DNA from: Hydrogenophilales bacterium
Lineage (GTDB): Bacteria > Pseudomonadota > Gammaproteobacteria > Burkholderiales > Thiobacillaceae
Direction: 5' to 3'
Length of the DNA: 64,000 nt
Assembly (NCBI GenBank): GCA_016195805.1
Contig: JACPYT010000015.1
Location: 143,449-207,448, forward strand
Of this stretch, positions 8,689 through 17,052 are shown piece after piece (position 1 is the first letter of the stretch; each line of letters opens with the position of its first letter). The notes under the pieces are model-generated. The model saw nothing but the letters and a program-made list of their open reading frames with translations. It had not been told where the DNA came from and searched no databases. A program made the position numbers and the translations under genes.

Positions 8689-9642
8689 ATGGATGGCCAG
8701 TTAAACCACGTTTCGGTCGAAACCCTGTTCCGCGATCTGGCGGATCAGCTCGGCCTGCAATGGGTGGCCGGACGCAACGGAGGGGAGCGTACCTTGTCAT
8801 CCGAAACCATCCAGAAACCGACGCTGGCGCTCATCGGGCATCTGAATTTCGTTCACCCCAACCGGGTTCAGGTACTGGGCTGTGCCGAAATGGACTATCT
8901 GCGCGACCTGTCCGAGCCCAGCCTGCAGGAAGCCATCAACCACCTGTTTTCGAATGAGCTCGCGGCCATCGTCATTTCCAATGGCGAGGCCGTCCCGCCG
9001 GTCCTGAGCGAGACGGCCGAGCGCACCGGGACGCCCCTGTTCACCTCGACGCTGTCCAGTCCGGTCCTGATGTCCTATCTGGGCCATTACCTGACGCAAA
9101 GCCTGGCCGAGACGAGCTCGCTGCATGGCGTGTTTCTCGAAGTGCTGGGAATGGGCGTCATGATCAAGGGCGATGCCGGCGTCGGCAAGAGCGAGCTGGC
9201 GCTGGAACTCGTCACGCGCGGCCACCGCCTGGTGGCCGACGACGTCGTCGAACTCAAGCATGTCGCGCCGGAAACGCTCGAAGGCACCTGCCCGGCGCTG
9301 CTGCGCGATTTTCTGGAAGTACGCGGCCTCGGCATTCTCAACATCCGCTTCCTGTTCGGCGAAACAGCGGTCAAACTGCAAAAGAACCTCAGGCTGATCG
9401 TCGAACTGGTGCATCCGGAGGAAGTCGGCGAGGTCGGGCTCAACCGCCTCGACATGGTGGCCTCGGCCGAAACCATTCTCGGCGTCGCCATCCCCAAGGT
9501 GCGCATTCCGGTTGCGGCAGGCCGCAACCTTGCGGTGCTGGTCGAGGTAGCCGTACGCAACCACATCCTCAAGAGCCGCGGCATCAACCCGGTCGAACAG
9601 TTCATCAAGCGCCAGCAGGCCGCCATCGACGGAGACAGTTAG
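8689..9642 (+). CDS. hprK: HPr kinase/phosphorylase
   Basis: Phosphorylates and dephosphorylates a serine on HPr. The N-terminal domain spans about 1-130. The Walker A motif GDAGVGKSELALELVTRGH is near residue 162, the downstream catalytic segment ADDVVELK near 180, and the signature EVRGLGILNIRFLFG near 207. At 317 residues it is typical of the proteobacterial enzyme. It is followed by an inverted-repeat element and then rapZ, which in related genomes is closer. Confidence 0.95.
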   Translation: MDGQLNHVSVETLFRDLADQLGLQWVAGRNGGERTLSSETIQKPTLALIGHLNFVHPNRVQVLGCAEMDYLRDLSEPSLQEAINHLFSNELAAIVISNGEAVPPVLSETAERTGTPLFTSTLSSPVLMSYLGHYLTQSLAETSSLHGVFLEVLGMGVMIKGDAGVGKSELALELVTRGHRLVADDVVELKHVAPETLEGTCPALLRDFLEVRGLGILNIRFLFGETAVKLQKNLRLIVELVHPEEVGEVGLNRLDMVASAETILGVAIPKVRIPVAAGRNLAVLVEVAVRNHILKSRGINPVEQFIKRQQAAIDGDS

Positions 9643-9901
9643 GGCATCAAGAATGAATAAGTTGAATATTCGTTGCTTCGAATTCGCGATGGATGCAAGG
9701 CGCCGCCCAATGTCGTTCATTGGGCAAGGCTTGCAACGCCGCAGACGCGCGAATTCGAGGCAACCCTCCGGGCCGGTGCGTCTGTGCGCACATCTCTTTG
9801 TCGCAAGCCGCTTGTTGTGAATGACACAACGGCGCGCCTTGCTTCGCGGCCTGCACGCAAAGACGTGCCGGCGAATGTCCAACTTATTTATTCTTGACGC
9901 C
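9643..9901. mobile_element. MITE-like palindromic element A
   Basis: About 259 bp fill the hprK-rapZ gap. The ends are inverted repeats of 30 bp with 26 matches (9643-9672 and 9872-9901; cores CATCAAGAATGAATAAGTTG and CGTCAAGAATAAATAAGTTG). Inside are two large hairpins. One runs from GTTGCTTCGAATTCGCG (9673-9689) to CGCGAATTCGAGGCAAC (9748-9764), with nested stems TGCAAG/CTTGCA and GCCCAATG/CATTGGGC. A second covers about 9767-9871. I see no transposase. It shares its design and TTGCAACGCCGCA with element B at 26068-26260. Confidence 0.75.
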
Positions 9902-9903
9902 TA

Positions 9904-10740
9904 ATGCAGATCGTTCTGGTATCGGGCTTGTCGGGTTCGGGCAAAAGCATCGCCATCGCGGTGCTGGAAGACGTCGGCTACTACTGCGTCGACAACCTGC
10001 CGCTGGCCATGCTGCAGCCCCTGGTCGATTACCTGCAGCGCGAGGGGCATGAACGCATCGCCATTGCCATCGACGCCCGCAGCAGCGCGAGCTTTTCGCA
10101 GCTGCCGCAGATCGCGGAAGCCCTGCGCAATCAGGGCGCGGACCTGCGGGTCATTTTCCTCGAAGCCAAGACGCTGACCCTGGTCCAGCGCTTTTCCGAA
10201 ACGCGGCGCCGGCATCCGCTCTCCAGCGACACGGTTTCGCTGCAGGAAGCCATCCAGCTCGAACGCGAGATGCTCGCCGACATCGCGCCGCTGGCGCACC
10301 GCATCGACACCAGCGACCTCTCTGCCGCGGCGCTGCGCCTCTGGATCAAGGACCTGATCGGGCAGGACCGCTCGCGCATCACGCTGCTGTTCGAGTCCTT
10401 CGGCTTCAAGCACGGCATCCCGCTCGACGCCGACCTGGTGTTCGACGTACGCTGCCTGCCCAACCCGCACTATGTCGCCGAGCTGCGTCCGCTCACCGGG
10501 CGCGACCAGCCGGTCAAGGACTTTCTCGAAGACAGCCCCAACGCCATGGCGCTGCTGGCGGACATCCGCGGCTTCGTCGAGAACTGGCTGCCGTGCTTCA
10601 TTCGCGACCACCGCGCCTATCTGACGGTCGCCATCGGCTGCACCGGCGGCCAGCACCGCAGCGTGTATTTTGCGGAGACGCTGGCCGCCGCCTTCCGCGA
10701 ACGCGAGCAGGTGCTGGTGCGGCACCGCGAATTGTCCTGA
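9904..10740 (+). CDS. rapZ: RNase adapter protein RapZ
   Basis: P-loop protein that binds RNA and, in Enterobacteria, targets the GlmZ sRNA to RNase E. The Walker A motif is [26 protein letters not shown] near residue 8, and the C-terminal domain contains [15 protein letters not shown] near 247. The length of 278 residues matches the family. It follows hprK across element A and shares TGATG with the next gene. Confidence 0.94.
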   Translation: MQIVLVSGLSGSGKSIAIAVLEDVGYYCVDNLPLAMLQPLVDYLQREGHERIAIAIDARSSASFSQLPQIAEALRNQGADLRVIFLEAKTLTLVQRFSETRRRHPLSSDTVSLQEAIQLEREMLADIAPLAHRIDTSDLSAAALRLWIKDLIGQDRSRITLLFESFGFKHGIPLDADLVFDVRCLPNPHYVAELRPLTGRDQPVKDFLEDSPNAMALLADIRGFVENWLPCFIRDHRAYLTVAIGCTGGQHRSVYFAETLAAAFREREQVLVRHRELS

Positions 10741-11102
10741 TGCTGCTGCGCGCGGGCGATGCGGCAGTCCTCCTCGCAGGAACGGGACTCGTCGTCGCGC
10801 TGACCCTGTATGCCTGGGGCGGTGTGCAAGGCGACACCGCCGTCATCCGCGCAGCCGGCCGGGTGATTGAAACCACCTCGCTCGCCCACGCCCGACTGTT
10901 TTCCGTCAATGGCCCGCTCGGCACGACGCAGATCGAAATCCAGCCCGGCCGCGCCCGCATCGCGCGCGACCCGTCGCCGCGCCAGTTGTGCGTCAAGCAA
11001 GGCTGGCTGACGCAGTCCGGCCAGGCGGCGTTGTGCCTGCCCAATCAGGTCAGCCTCGAAATCCGCGGCCGCACCTCTGCCTATGACACGCTCGGTTATT
11101 GA
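10740..11102 (+). CDS. NusG domain II-containing protein
   Basis: A small protein with one N-terminal membrane helix (DAAVLLAGTGLVVALTLYAW) and an extracytoplasmic NusG-II-like beta domain (IEIQPGRARIARDPSPRQLCVKQGW, then LCLPNQVSLEIRG). The two Cys are conserved in such proteins. The ATG overlaps the rapZ stop. The next gene is a Gx-type membrane protein, a pairing common in Firmicutes beside electron-transfer or flavin genes. The function here is unknown. Its stop codon lies inside a perfect 16-bp hairpin. Confidence 0.75.
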   Translation: MLLRAGDAAVLLAGTGLVVALTLYAWGGVQGDTAVIRAAGRVIETTSLAHARLFSVNGPLGTTQIEIQPGRARIARDPSPRQLCVKQGWLTQSGQAALCLPNQVSLEIRGRTSAYDTLGY

Positions 11103-11132
11103 TGGGAAACTTGAGCTTCCCATCAATAACCG
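11093..11132. terminator. Perfect hairpin over the NusG-II stop codon
   Basis: CGGTTATTGATGGGAA pairs with TTCCCATCAATAACCG (16 bp, no mismatch) around an 8-base loop. The TGA stop at 11100-11102 is in the left arm. There is no T run, so it may be an mRNA-stabilising or attenuating structure rather than an intrinsic terminator. Confidence 0.55.
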
Positions 11133-11141
11133 GCCGCTTTA

Positions 11142-11771
11142 ATGCTCATTGACCCGAAACGCCGTGCAGCTTGTGAACGGCCAGTCCATGCAAGGCGTAG
11201 CTGCGCTCGTCAAGACGATTCGTTTCGGATCAATATCGAGTTGCCGGTCAGCGACGCCGACCGCCGCATCGCGCGGCTGGCGGCGCTGGCGATCGGCCTC
11301 ACGCTGGCGGAAGCCGCGCTGCCGAGTCCGGTACCGGGGGTGAAGCCGGGGCTCGCCAACATCGTCATCCTGCTGGTGCTGCTGCAGCACGGGTGGCGCA
11401 CGGCCGCCTGGGTGTCGGGCCTGCGCGTGCTGGCCGGCGGCCTGCTGCTGGGCAGCCTGTTTGCACCGGGTTTCTGGCTGTCATGCGCCGGTGCGCTGGT
11501 CAGCCTGACCGTACTGGCGCTGGCACGTCACCTGCCCAGCCGACATTTCGGCCCGGTCAGCCTGTCGGTGCTGGCGGCGTTCGGGCACATCGGCGGGCAG
11601 CTTGCCCTGGTGGGCGTGTGGCTGCTGCCAGGTGCCGCACTGATCAAGCTGCTACCGATATTTGCCGCAGCCGCGCTGGTTTTTGGCACGGTCAACGGCG
11701 TGATCGTGACGCGCATGCTTGCCGCCCCTGCACCAGCCGGGCGACAATCCGCGCCATGCACCCTCCCTTGA
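11142..11771 (+). CDS. Gx transporter family membrane protein
   Basis: Integral membrane protein resembling the Gx transporter / heptaprenyl diphosphate synthase component I family. [36 protein letters not shown] is the diagnostic stretch, and about five hydrophobic segments fill residues 40-200. The N-terminal 30 residues encoded from the ATG at 11142 come from a small inverted-repeat element (arms at 11148-11161 and 11221-11234) and look non-native. A TTG at 11241 would begin [20 protein letters not shown], where family similarity starts. The substrate is unknown. The gene overlaps ubiX by 16 bases. Confidence 0.7.
   Translation: MLIDPKRRAACERPVHARRSCARQDDSFRINIELPVSDADRRIARLAALAIGLTLAEAALPSPVPGVKPGLANIVILLVLLQHGWRTAAWVSGLRVLAGGLLLGSLFAPGFWLSCAGALVSLTVLALARHLPSRHFGPVSLSVLAAFGHIGGQLALVGVWLLPGAALIKLLPIFAAAALVFGTVNGVIVTRMLAAPAPAGRQSAPCTLP
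11148..11234. repeat. Small inverted-repeat element at the Gx gene start
   Basis: ATTGACCCGAAACG (11148-11161) and CGTTTCGGATCAAT (11221-11234) are inverted with 13 of 14 matches. Between them GCCGT/ACGGC forms an inner hairpin, and TGCAAGGCG is shared with element A. It resembles a short MITE placed over the start of the Gx gene. Confidence 0.5.
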
Positions 11772-12373
11772 ATACCGTTACCCTTGCGCTGTCCGGCGCA
11801 TCCGGCATGGCCTATGGCCTGCGTCTGCTCGAATGCCTGCTGGCGGCCGACCTGCAGGTCACCCTACTGGTGTCGCAGGCGGCGCACATCGTCGCCAAGC
11901 AGGAACTCGGCGTGGCACTGCCCGCGCGCGCCGGCGACCTAGAAAAGCAGCTGTCCGAAGGCCTCAATGTACGCGACGGCCAACTCCGCGTATTCGGCCG
12001 CGAGGACTGGAATGCGCCGGTCGCGTCCGGTTCCAATCCGGCCGATGCGATGGTGGTCTGCCCGTGTTCGATGGGCACGCTTGCCGCCATCGCCCACGGC
12101 CTGTCCGACAACCTGATCGAGCGCGCGGCCGACGTGATGCTGAAGGAGCAGAAGAAGCTGATCCTCGTTCCGCGCGAAGCGCCGTTTTCTACGCTGCACC
12201 TGGAGAACATGCTGGCGCTGTCGCGGATGAATGCGGTGATTCTGCCCGCCAATCCCGGTTTCTATCATCGTCCGCAGTCGGTCGAGGACATCGTCGACTT
12301 CATCGTCGCGCGCATTCTCGACCAGCTGGGCATCCAGCACGCATTGATGGCGCGCTGGGGCGAGGACCGGTGA
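11756..12373 (+). CDS. ubiX: Flavin prenyltransferase
   Basis: Makes prenyl-FMN, the cofactor of the UbiD decarboxylase in ubiquinone synthesis, from FMN and dimethylallyl phosphate. The N-terminal [17 protein letters not shown] is the FMN-phosphate-binding loop. [28 protein letters not shown] and [16 protein letters not shown] are signature motifs. The 205-residue length is usual. It overlaps the Gx gene. No ubiD lies in the window. Confidence 0.95.
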   Translation: MHPPLNTVTLALSGASGMAYGLRLLECLLAADLQVTLLVSQAAHIVAKQELGVALPARAGDLEKQLSEGLNVRDGQLRVFGREDWNAPVASGSNPADAMVVCPCSMGTLAAIAHGLSDNLIERAADVMLKEQKKLILVPREAPFSTLHLENMLALSRMNAVILPANPGFYHRPQSVEDIVDFIVARILDQLGIQHALMARWGEDR

Positions 12374-12378
12374 GCGCC

Positions 12379-12981
12379 ATGCCCAAGCAATCCAGGCCCG
12401 AGCAATCCAGACTCCCGCTGTTCCCGCTCAATACCGTGGTGTTCCCCGGGGGGCGGATGCCGCTGCGGATCTTCGAACAGCGCTATCTGGACATGATCAA
12501 GCAGGCCATCGCCGACAACACGCCGTTCGGCATCTGCGCCATCCGCGAAGGCACGGAAACCGGCACCCCGGCGGTTCCCTACCCGATCGGCACCCGCGTA
12601 CACGTCACCGGATGGGACATGCCGGAAACCGGCATCCTGCATATCGATACCCAGGCGCAGGAACGCTTCGTCATTCGCAGCCTCCACACCGAACCCAATG
12701 GCCTGCTGATCGGCACGGTGGACGAGGTCAGCGCCGAACCCGCGACGGCCGTGCCGCGCGAGCTTGAACTTGCCATCGAAATCCTGCGCCATATCATCGA
12801 CGAATACGGCGCCGACCGTTTTCCCGCCCCGCACGACTTCGATAATGCCGCGTGGGTGGGCTACCGGCTGTCCGAAGTCCTGCCGCTCAAACTCTCCATC
12901 AAGCAAAACCTGCTGGAAATGAACGACAGCGTGACGCGCCTGCGCATCCTCGCCGGCTTCATCAAGAAGCAGATCAACTGA
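12379..12981 (+). CDS. Lon N-terminal substrate-binding domain protein
   Basis: A stand-alone Lon-N (PUA-like) domain of 200 residues, with PLFPLNTVVFPGGRMPLRIFEQRYLDM at the N-terminus and a helical region after residue 125. It has no ATPase or protease domain. Such proteins are widespread in Betaproteobacteria and their partner is unknown. A GTG at 12370 is an alternative start. The stop overlaps the next ATG by one base. Confidence 0.85.
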   Translation: MPKQSRPEQSRLPLFPLNTVVFPGGRMPLRIFEQRYLDMIKQAIADNTPFGICAIREGTETGTPAVPYPIGTRVHVTGWDMPETGILHIDTQAQERFVIRSLHTEPNGLLIGTVDEVSAEPATAVPRELELAIEILRHIIDEYGADRFPAPHDFDNAAWVGYRLSEVLPLKLSIKQNLLEMNDSVTRLRILAGFIKKQIN

Positions 12982-13526
12982 TGGCGCGCTTCTATCCTGC
13001 GCTCGAAGAAAAACATCGCGCCTTCATCGCCGCGCAGAAGATTTTCTTCACTGCCACCGGCACCGCCGAAAGCCACCTCAACCTGTCGCCCAAGGGCATG
13101 GACAGCCTGCGCGTGCTGTCCGACCGGCGCGTCGCCTACCTCGACCTCACCGGCAGCGGCAACGAAACCGCCGCGCATCTGGCGCACGATGGCCGCATGA
13201 CGATGATGTGGTGCAGCTTCGACGCCGACCCGCTGATCCTGCGCCTGTACGGTCGCGGCCGCGCCGTGCGCCGGCAGGATCCCGAATGGGGCGGACTCCG
13301 CCGCCACTTTTCCGCGCTGCCCGGCGAGCGCCAGCTCATCGTGCTCGACGTCGAATCGGTGCAAACCTCCTGCGGCTACGCCGTGCCCCAGTACACCTAT
13401 CGCGGCGAGCGCGACACCCTGGCGCGCTGGGCCGAGAAAAAGGGCGCGGTGGGTTTGCTGGATTACTGGCGCGAGAAAAACCGGGTCAGCATCGACGGCC
13501 TGCCGACGGGCCTGCTGGAGGACTGA
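12981..13526 (+). CDS. Pyridoxamine 5'-phosphate oxidase family protein
   Basis: Predicted flavin-binding split-barrel protein of 181 residues. HRAFIAAQKIFFTATGTAESHLNLSPKG and YLDLTGSGNETAAHLAHDGRMTMMWCSFD match the family of PPOX-like general-stress or oxidoreductase proteins that act on unknown substrates. It lacks the residues needed to call PdxH. The start is coupled to the Lon-N gene. It ends before the convergent 637-residue orphan gene. Confidence 0.82.
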   Translation: MARFYPALEEKHRAFIAAQKIFFTATGTAESHLNLSPKGMDSLRVLSDRRVAYLDLTGSGNETAAHLAHDGRMTMMWCSFDADPLILRLYGRGRAVRRQDPEWGGLRRHFSALPGERQLIVLDVESVQTSCGYAVPQYTYRGERDTLARWAEKKGAVGLLDYWREKNRVSIDGLPTGLLED

Positions 13527-13561
13527 GGCGAGCCCGTTCCGCAGGCAGGCCGCAGTGCTTC

Positions 13562-15475
13562 TCAGAAGCCGAACATGTGATCCAGGGAGAAGGCCGTATC
13601 GCCGTCGAGGGCGCCGTGATAGCCGAACAGCCGGCACGTCGCGTCGCGGATGATGACGTAGGCGCCGGCCCCGGCGCGCCCCCTGGCTTCGGCATCGAAC
13701 ATTTCCCGATAGCGCCAAAGCAGGGAGCCGCCGCACGGAATCTGCACCTGCCGAAGCGCGACTTCGCGGCCCAGCGCATCGTACAGGGCGAGCGTTGTGG
13801 TGGACATGGCGTGCCAAGGCGTCGACGCCGAATAGATCAGGTGGCAGAAGGTATCCAGCGGGTCGTCAGCCAGGCGCAGGAACAGGCGGGTGCTGAGTCC
13901 GGGCGGGGCGCTCGCATAGGACTGCGGCTCGTTCCTGTAGGTCAGCACGGTATTGAACATATGCGCACCGAAGCTGGTTTCGGCGATATGTCCGCTGGCC
14001 TTCTGCGTGTAGCGGAACAGGCTGTGGAGCCAGCCATCGGCCGAGCCGCCCTGGCTGAATTCATACACCAGCTCCACGTGGCCGTAGCCGCTCGGCAAGG
14101 TCAGTCCCTGCTCGCGCAGGAAACCGCCGAGATCGAACTCGGTCTCGGCGCTGCGCGGCAGGCAGCCCAGCGCATGGCGCGCCACCTCGGCGCCAGTCGC
14201 GTCGTAGAGGATGACCATGAGGGGCAGGTCCTGCTGCGCGGTGGACATCGGCGTGGGCTGCAGGAGGCTGTCCCATTGTGCGGTCGGCAGGATCGGCGCG
14301 GGCAGGATGTAGCCCTTGCCCATCAGCGCGCCCAACTTGGGGATCACCGGGTCGGCGACCAGGTCGTTGCGTTCCACATTGGCATGCGCAATGCGGCTGC
14401 GTCCGTTCTTCGCATGCACTTCGTAGCGCGGCCGCACGAAATACCGGCCCGCCTGGACCTCGATCTGCTGCGGCCAGCGCGCCTGCGGCAGCAGCGTGGC
14501 AACCTCCAGCGGGTAGCTGGCGAAAGGCGGGATTTCCTCGTCCAGCCAGGCGATTTCCTCGCTTCCCATCAGGTTCACCCCGATGCCCCGCTTCGGGATC
14601 GTCACCGGATGGCTGTTCTGGATCCACAGCACGACGGTCTCATCGGACTTCGGCGCGGGCAAACCGGCATACAGATCCGAGGGCCAGGCATTCGCATCGT
14701 GGGTGCAGGAAAGCTTCGTGGGATCGTCGCCGTAGGTGTCGAGCGCATATTTGACGACGTCATGTCCCGCCACGCCCAGCACGTGCATGAACAGCGAGCC
14801 GGTGAATTCACCGAGGTTGAAGCGTCGGCGCACCGCCTGGCTGTCCACCACAAGACTGGCACCCGGTGCGGGAATCGCATCCTGCCACTGGGCCAGCACC
14901 CCGCCCGCCTGGTCGAACAGGCAAAACCACACCGCAGGCGGCTTGGGTGCACCCCAGCCTGTCCAGTAGTCGGACGTCACGATGCGCGTGTGCCAGCCCT
15001 GGGCGTCGCGCAGCAGCGCGAAGTTGGTGGCGAAGTTGAGTGGATCGAGATAGCGCCGGCGATTCGTGAGCATCTCGTCGGGGATCCGGATCTCGTCCAG
15101 GCTGACGATGTCCGTCCCCGCCGGGACTAGATGACCCATCTGCGCAATCAGGCGCTTCGCATCAAACGCAACGACGAACAGGATGGAAGCCTGTGTTCCC
15201 TGCAAGCGGGTCACCGGCTGGGTCTCGTGTCCCAGCACGGTCCTGCCCAGGTCTTCCAGCCGCTGAACGAACACGCCCCGCAGATCCAGCGCGGACGGAT
15301 CCTGGAACTCGAAAAAACCTTCCGCCATGCCAAGGGGATCGTAGACGGCCACCGGCCCGCGTCCCAGTTTGGCCATCAGGGCGGCCGCCTTGTCGACCGT
15401 CAGGGGATGGCCCAGTGCCTTGAAGAAACTGCTCCCACCCTTGGCATTGCTGAATGTTTCGATTTTGATCGGCAT
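13562..15475 (-). CDS. Uncharacterised 637-aa protein
   Basis: I do not recognise this protein. It opens MPIKIETFSNAKGGSSFFKALGHP, has no signal peptide or membrane helix, and is rich in aromatic and hydrophobic beta-type segments. Its second half holds several WxxLY/LFRYT-like stretches (DGWLHSLFRYTQ near residue 490) and ends in repeated phrases on TTTLALYDALGREVA and GAYVIIRDATCRLFGYHG. The first 60 residues include KAAALMAKLGRGPVAVYDPLG. Codon use is like its neighbours and no frameshift is seen. It is monocistronic, with convergent and divergent neighbours. A large cytoplasmic structural or carbohydrate-related protein is conceivable but unproved. Confidence 0.8.
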   Translation of the reverse strand: MPIKIETFSNAKGGSSFFKALGHPLTVDKAAALMAKLGRGPVAVYDPLGMAEGFFEFQDPSALDLRGVFVQRLEDLGRTVLGHETQPVTRLQGTQASILFVVAFDAKRLIAQMGHLVPAGTDIVSLDEIRIPDEMLTNRRRYLDPLNFATNFALLRDAQGWHTRIVTSDYWTGWGAPKPPAVWFCLFDQAGGVLAQWQDAIPAPGASLVVDSQAVRRRFNLGEFTGSLFMHVLGVAGHDVVKYALDTYGDDPTKLSCTHDANAWPSDLYAGLPAPKSDETVVLWIQNSHPVTIPKRGIGVNLMGSEEIAWLDEEIPPFASYPLEVATLLPQARWPQQIEVQAGRYFVRPRYEVHAKNGRSRIAHANVERNDLVADPVIPKLGALMGKGYILPAPILPTAQWDSLLQPTPMSTAQQDLPLMVILYDATGAEVARHALGCLPRSAETEFDLGGFLREQGLTLPSGYGHVELVYEFSQGGSADGWLHSLFRYTQKASGHIAETSFGAHMFNTVLTYRNEPQSYASAPPGLSTRLFLRLADDPLDTFCHLIYSASTPWHAMSTTTLALYDALGREVALRQVQIPCGGSLLWRYREMFDAEARGRAGAGAYVIIRDATCRLFGYHGALDGDTAFSLDHMFGF

Positions 15476-15665
15476 GAAGATTTCCGGTTGGATTCGCTTC
15501 GCGGAGCCCCATGGCGCCAGAGGGAATCCGCGAATGAAAGGACATGAACCCTCGAATCTTAAAGGGCTTGCCAGCTTGGCACAAATCGCGCCCGCGTCTG
15601 ATCCGACGCAATGCGTGCAGGAACCTGCAACCAGATGAAGCCGGGCGACGCCGGAAGATTACGGC

Positions 15666-16622
15666 TCAGGAATTCCCAAGACGATTGCGTATTTCCCGAG
15701 CAACCCTGCCGACATCGTCAAGCGCAGGGTAGCTCCAGCTTTCCAGCGTCCCGGTAAAAGGCCGCGTATACCCCCCCGCACGCATGGCCTCGTGAAACAG
15801 CCGAAACTTCCGGTTGCCGCCTTCCAGTTCCACCACAAAGACGGGCTTGCCGGTGGTGCAGGCTTCCGAAACCATGTTGACCGAATCCGCCGTCACCACG
15901 ATGGTGTCCGCCAGCGCGAGGTAGGCGAGATAGGGATTTTCGCCCGTACCGTCCCAGATGTAGGCGGGGGTGTGCGCCAGCGCGTCACGCAATGCGGCTT
16001 CCACTTCGGCCCCGGTGCGGCGCGACGGGGTGAGGAGAATCCCCGCGCCGGTCGATGCCGACAGGGCGGCGAGCTGCTCGCCCAATGCCCGGCCAATCTC
16101 GGGCGTCAGGCGATAGCATTTGTTGGTGCCGCCAACCAGAACCGCCACGCGCGGCCGCGGCAGGTAGGCGAACTTTTCTGCGAAACGCGCCCCGGCCTCG
16201 TGGATGCGCGTCGGCGTGATCGTATGCAGGCCACCCAGCGTAGGGATGACATTCGGACGATTGCAGCGGTCATGCTGCGGCGTGACGATGACGTCGAATT
16301 CGTCGTAGGCGGTGTGCGGATCCTGGATGCGGATATTGAACGTGCGCCCGCCGCTGGCGCGCTTGATGGCCAGCGCCACCGCGACGGTCAGCCGCCCGGT
16401 GCCGATCACCACGTCCGGCCAGGGCGGTTCGATGGCATCGCTGCCCGGGCCCAGAAAACGCAGGGGCGCCAGCCACAGCTGCGGCGGCAGGTGCTTCCAG
16501 GGCGCGACCGGCTCGAGGCGTTTCTGCACCACGTCCAGCCCCAATGCCTGGGCCAGGCCGAGGGATTGATTGTCCATGCCCGGCACGCCAACGGTCAGAA
16601 CCCAACAGGTCTTGGCTTGCAT
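15666..16622 (-). CDS. ELM1/DUF1022-like glycosyltransferase-fold protein
   Basis: 318-residue protein of the mitochondrial fission ELM1 (DUF1022) family. PWPDVVIGTGRLTVAVALAIKR is near residue 68, VIPTLGGLHTITPTRI near 128, VLVGGTNKCYRLTPE near 162 and TADSVNMVSEACTTGKPVFVVELEG near 245. The last motif resembles the nucleotide-sugar-binding region of GT-B enzymes. In bacteria such genes lie near LPS or lipid genes; the activity is not known. It is transcribed divergently from the lipoprotein gene. Confidence 0.82.
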   Translation of the reverse strand: MQAKTCWVLTVGVPGMDNQSLGLAQALGLDVVQKRLEPVAPWKHLPPQLWLAPLRFLGPGSDAIEPPWPDVVIGTGRLTVAVALAIKRASGGRTFNIRIQDPHTAYDEFDVIVTPQHDRCNRPNVIPTLGGLHTITPTRIHEAGARFAEKFAYLPRPRVAVLVGGTNKCYRLTPEIGRALGEQLAALSASTGAGILLTPSRRTGAEVEAALRDALAHTPAYIWDGTGENPYLAYLALADTIVVTADSVNMVSEACTTGKPVFVVELEGGNRKFRLFHEAMRAGGYTRPFTGTLESWSYPALDDVGRVAREIRNRLGNS

Positions 16623-16817
16623 CGCGTGTTATCCGTATGAGTATCCAGTCGATTTCGCACGCGACATGGTACGTGAAGCCAGACCCTGCGGTGTCGTCAC
16701 TGTGCAGAAGATTTCTGTGTAGCCTGCAACAGAATGGCACCGAGCGCTACGACCTTGGGGGTCCGGGGTAAACTTGGCACACACCCCGGCACCACCCCGC
16801 CGGATACAGGAGACTGC

Positions 16818-17024
16818 ATGATGAAATGGACCCTGATTCCGCTTGCACTGAGCCTGGCCGCCTGCGACGCCACGCCACCGCCGCAGCCCAAAACCGCCCC
16901 CACGCCGAACCCAGTATTCCAGACGCAGATTCAGGAGATGAAGAAAGCGCGGGCAGTTGAAGGTCAGGTGATGGATGCGGCGCAGGCGCAACGCAAGCAG
17001 ATCGACGACGCCACACAGCAATAG
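16818..17024 (+). CDS. Small putative lipoprotein
   Basis: 68 residues. A short signal peptide (MMKWTLIPLALSLAAC) ends in the lipobox LAAC, so Cys16 would be lipidated. The mature part is Pro-rich at first (ATPPPQPKTAPTPNP) and then a charged, Gln-rich helix (QIQEMKKARAVEGQVMDAAQAQRKQ). This looks like a periplasmic, membrane-anchored coiled peptide. An ACAGGAG ribosome-binding site precedes the ATG. It converges on tcdA. The function is unknown. Confidence 0.75.
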   Translation: MMKWTLIPLALSLAACDATPPPQPKTAPTPNPVFQTQIQEMKKARAVEGQVMDAAQAQRKQIDDATQQ

Positions 17025-17052
17025 CGCACATGCGCGCGGCGGCCGAAGCAGC

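Noticed and set aside
13208..15130. A 640-codon + strand frame opposite the 637-aa orphan.
   Set aside because: It is an antisense shadow caused by high GC. It has biased, repetitive composition (His/Arg/Gln-rich), while the - strand frame has normal protein composition.
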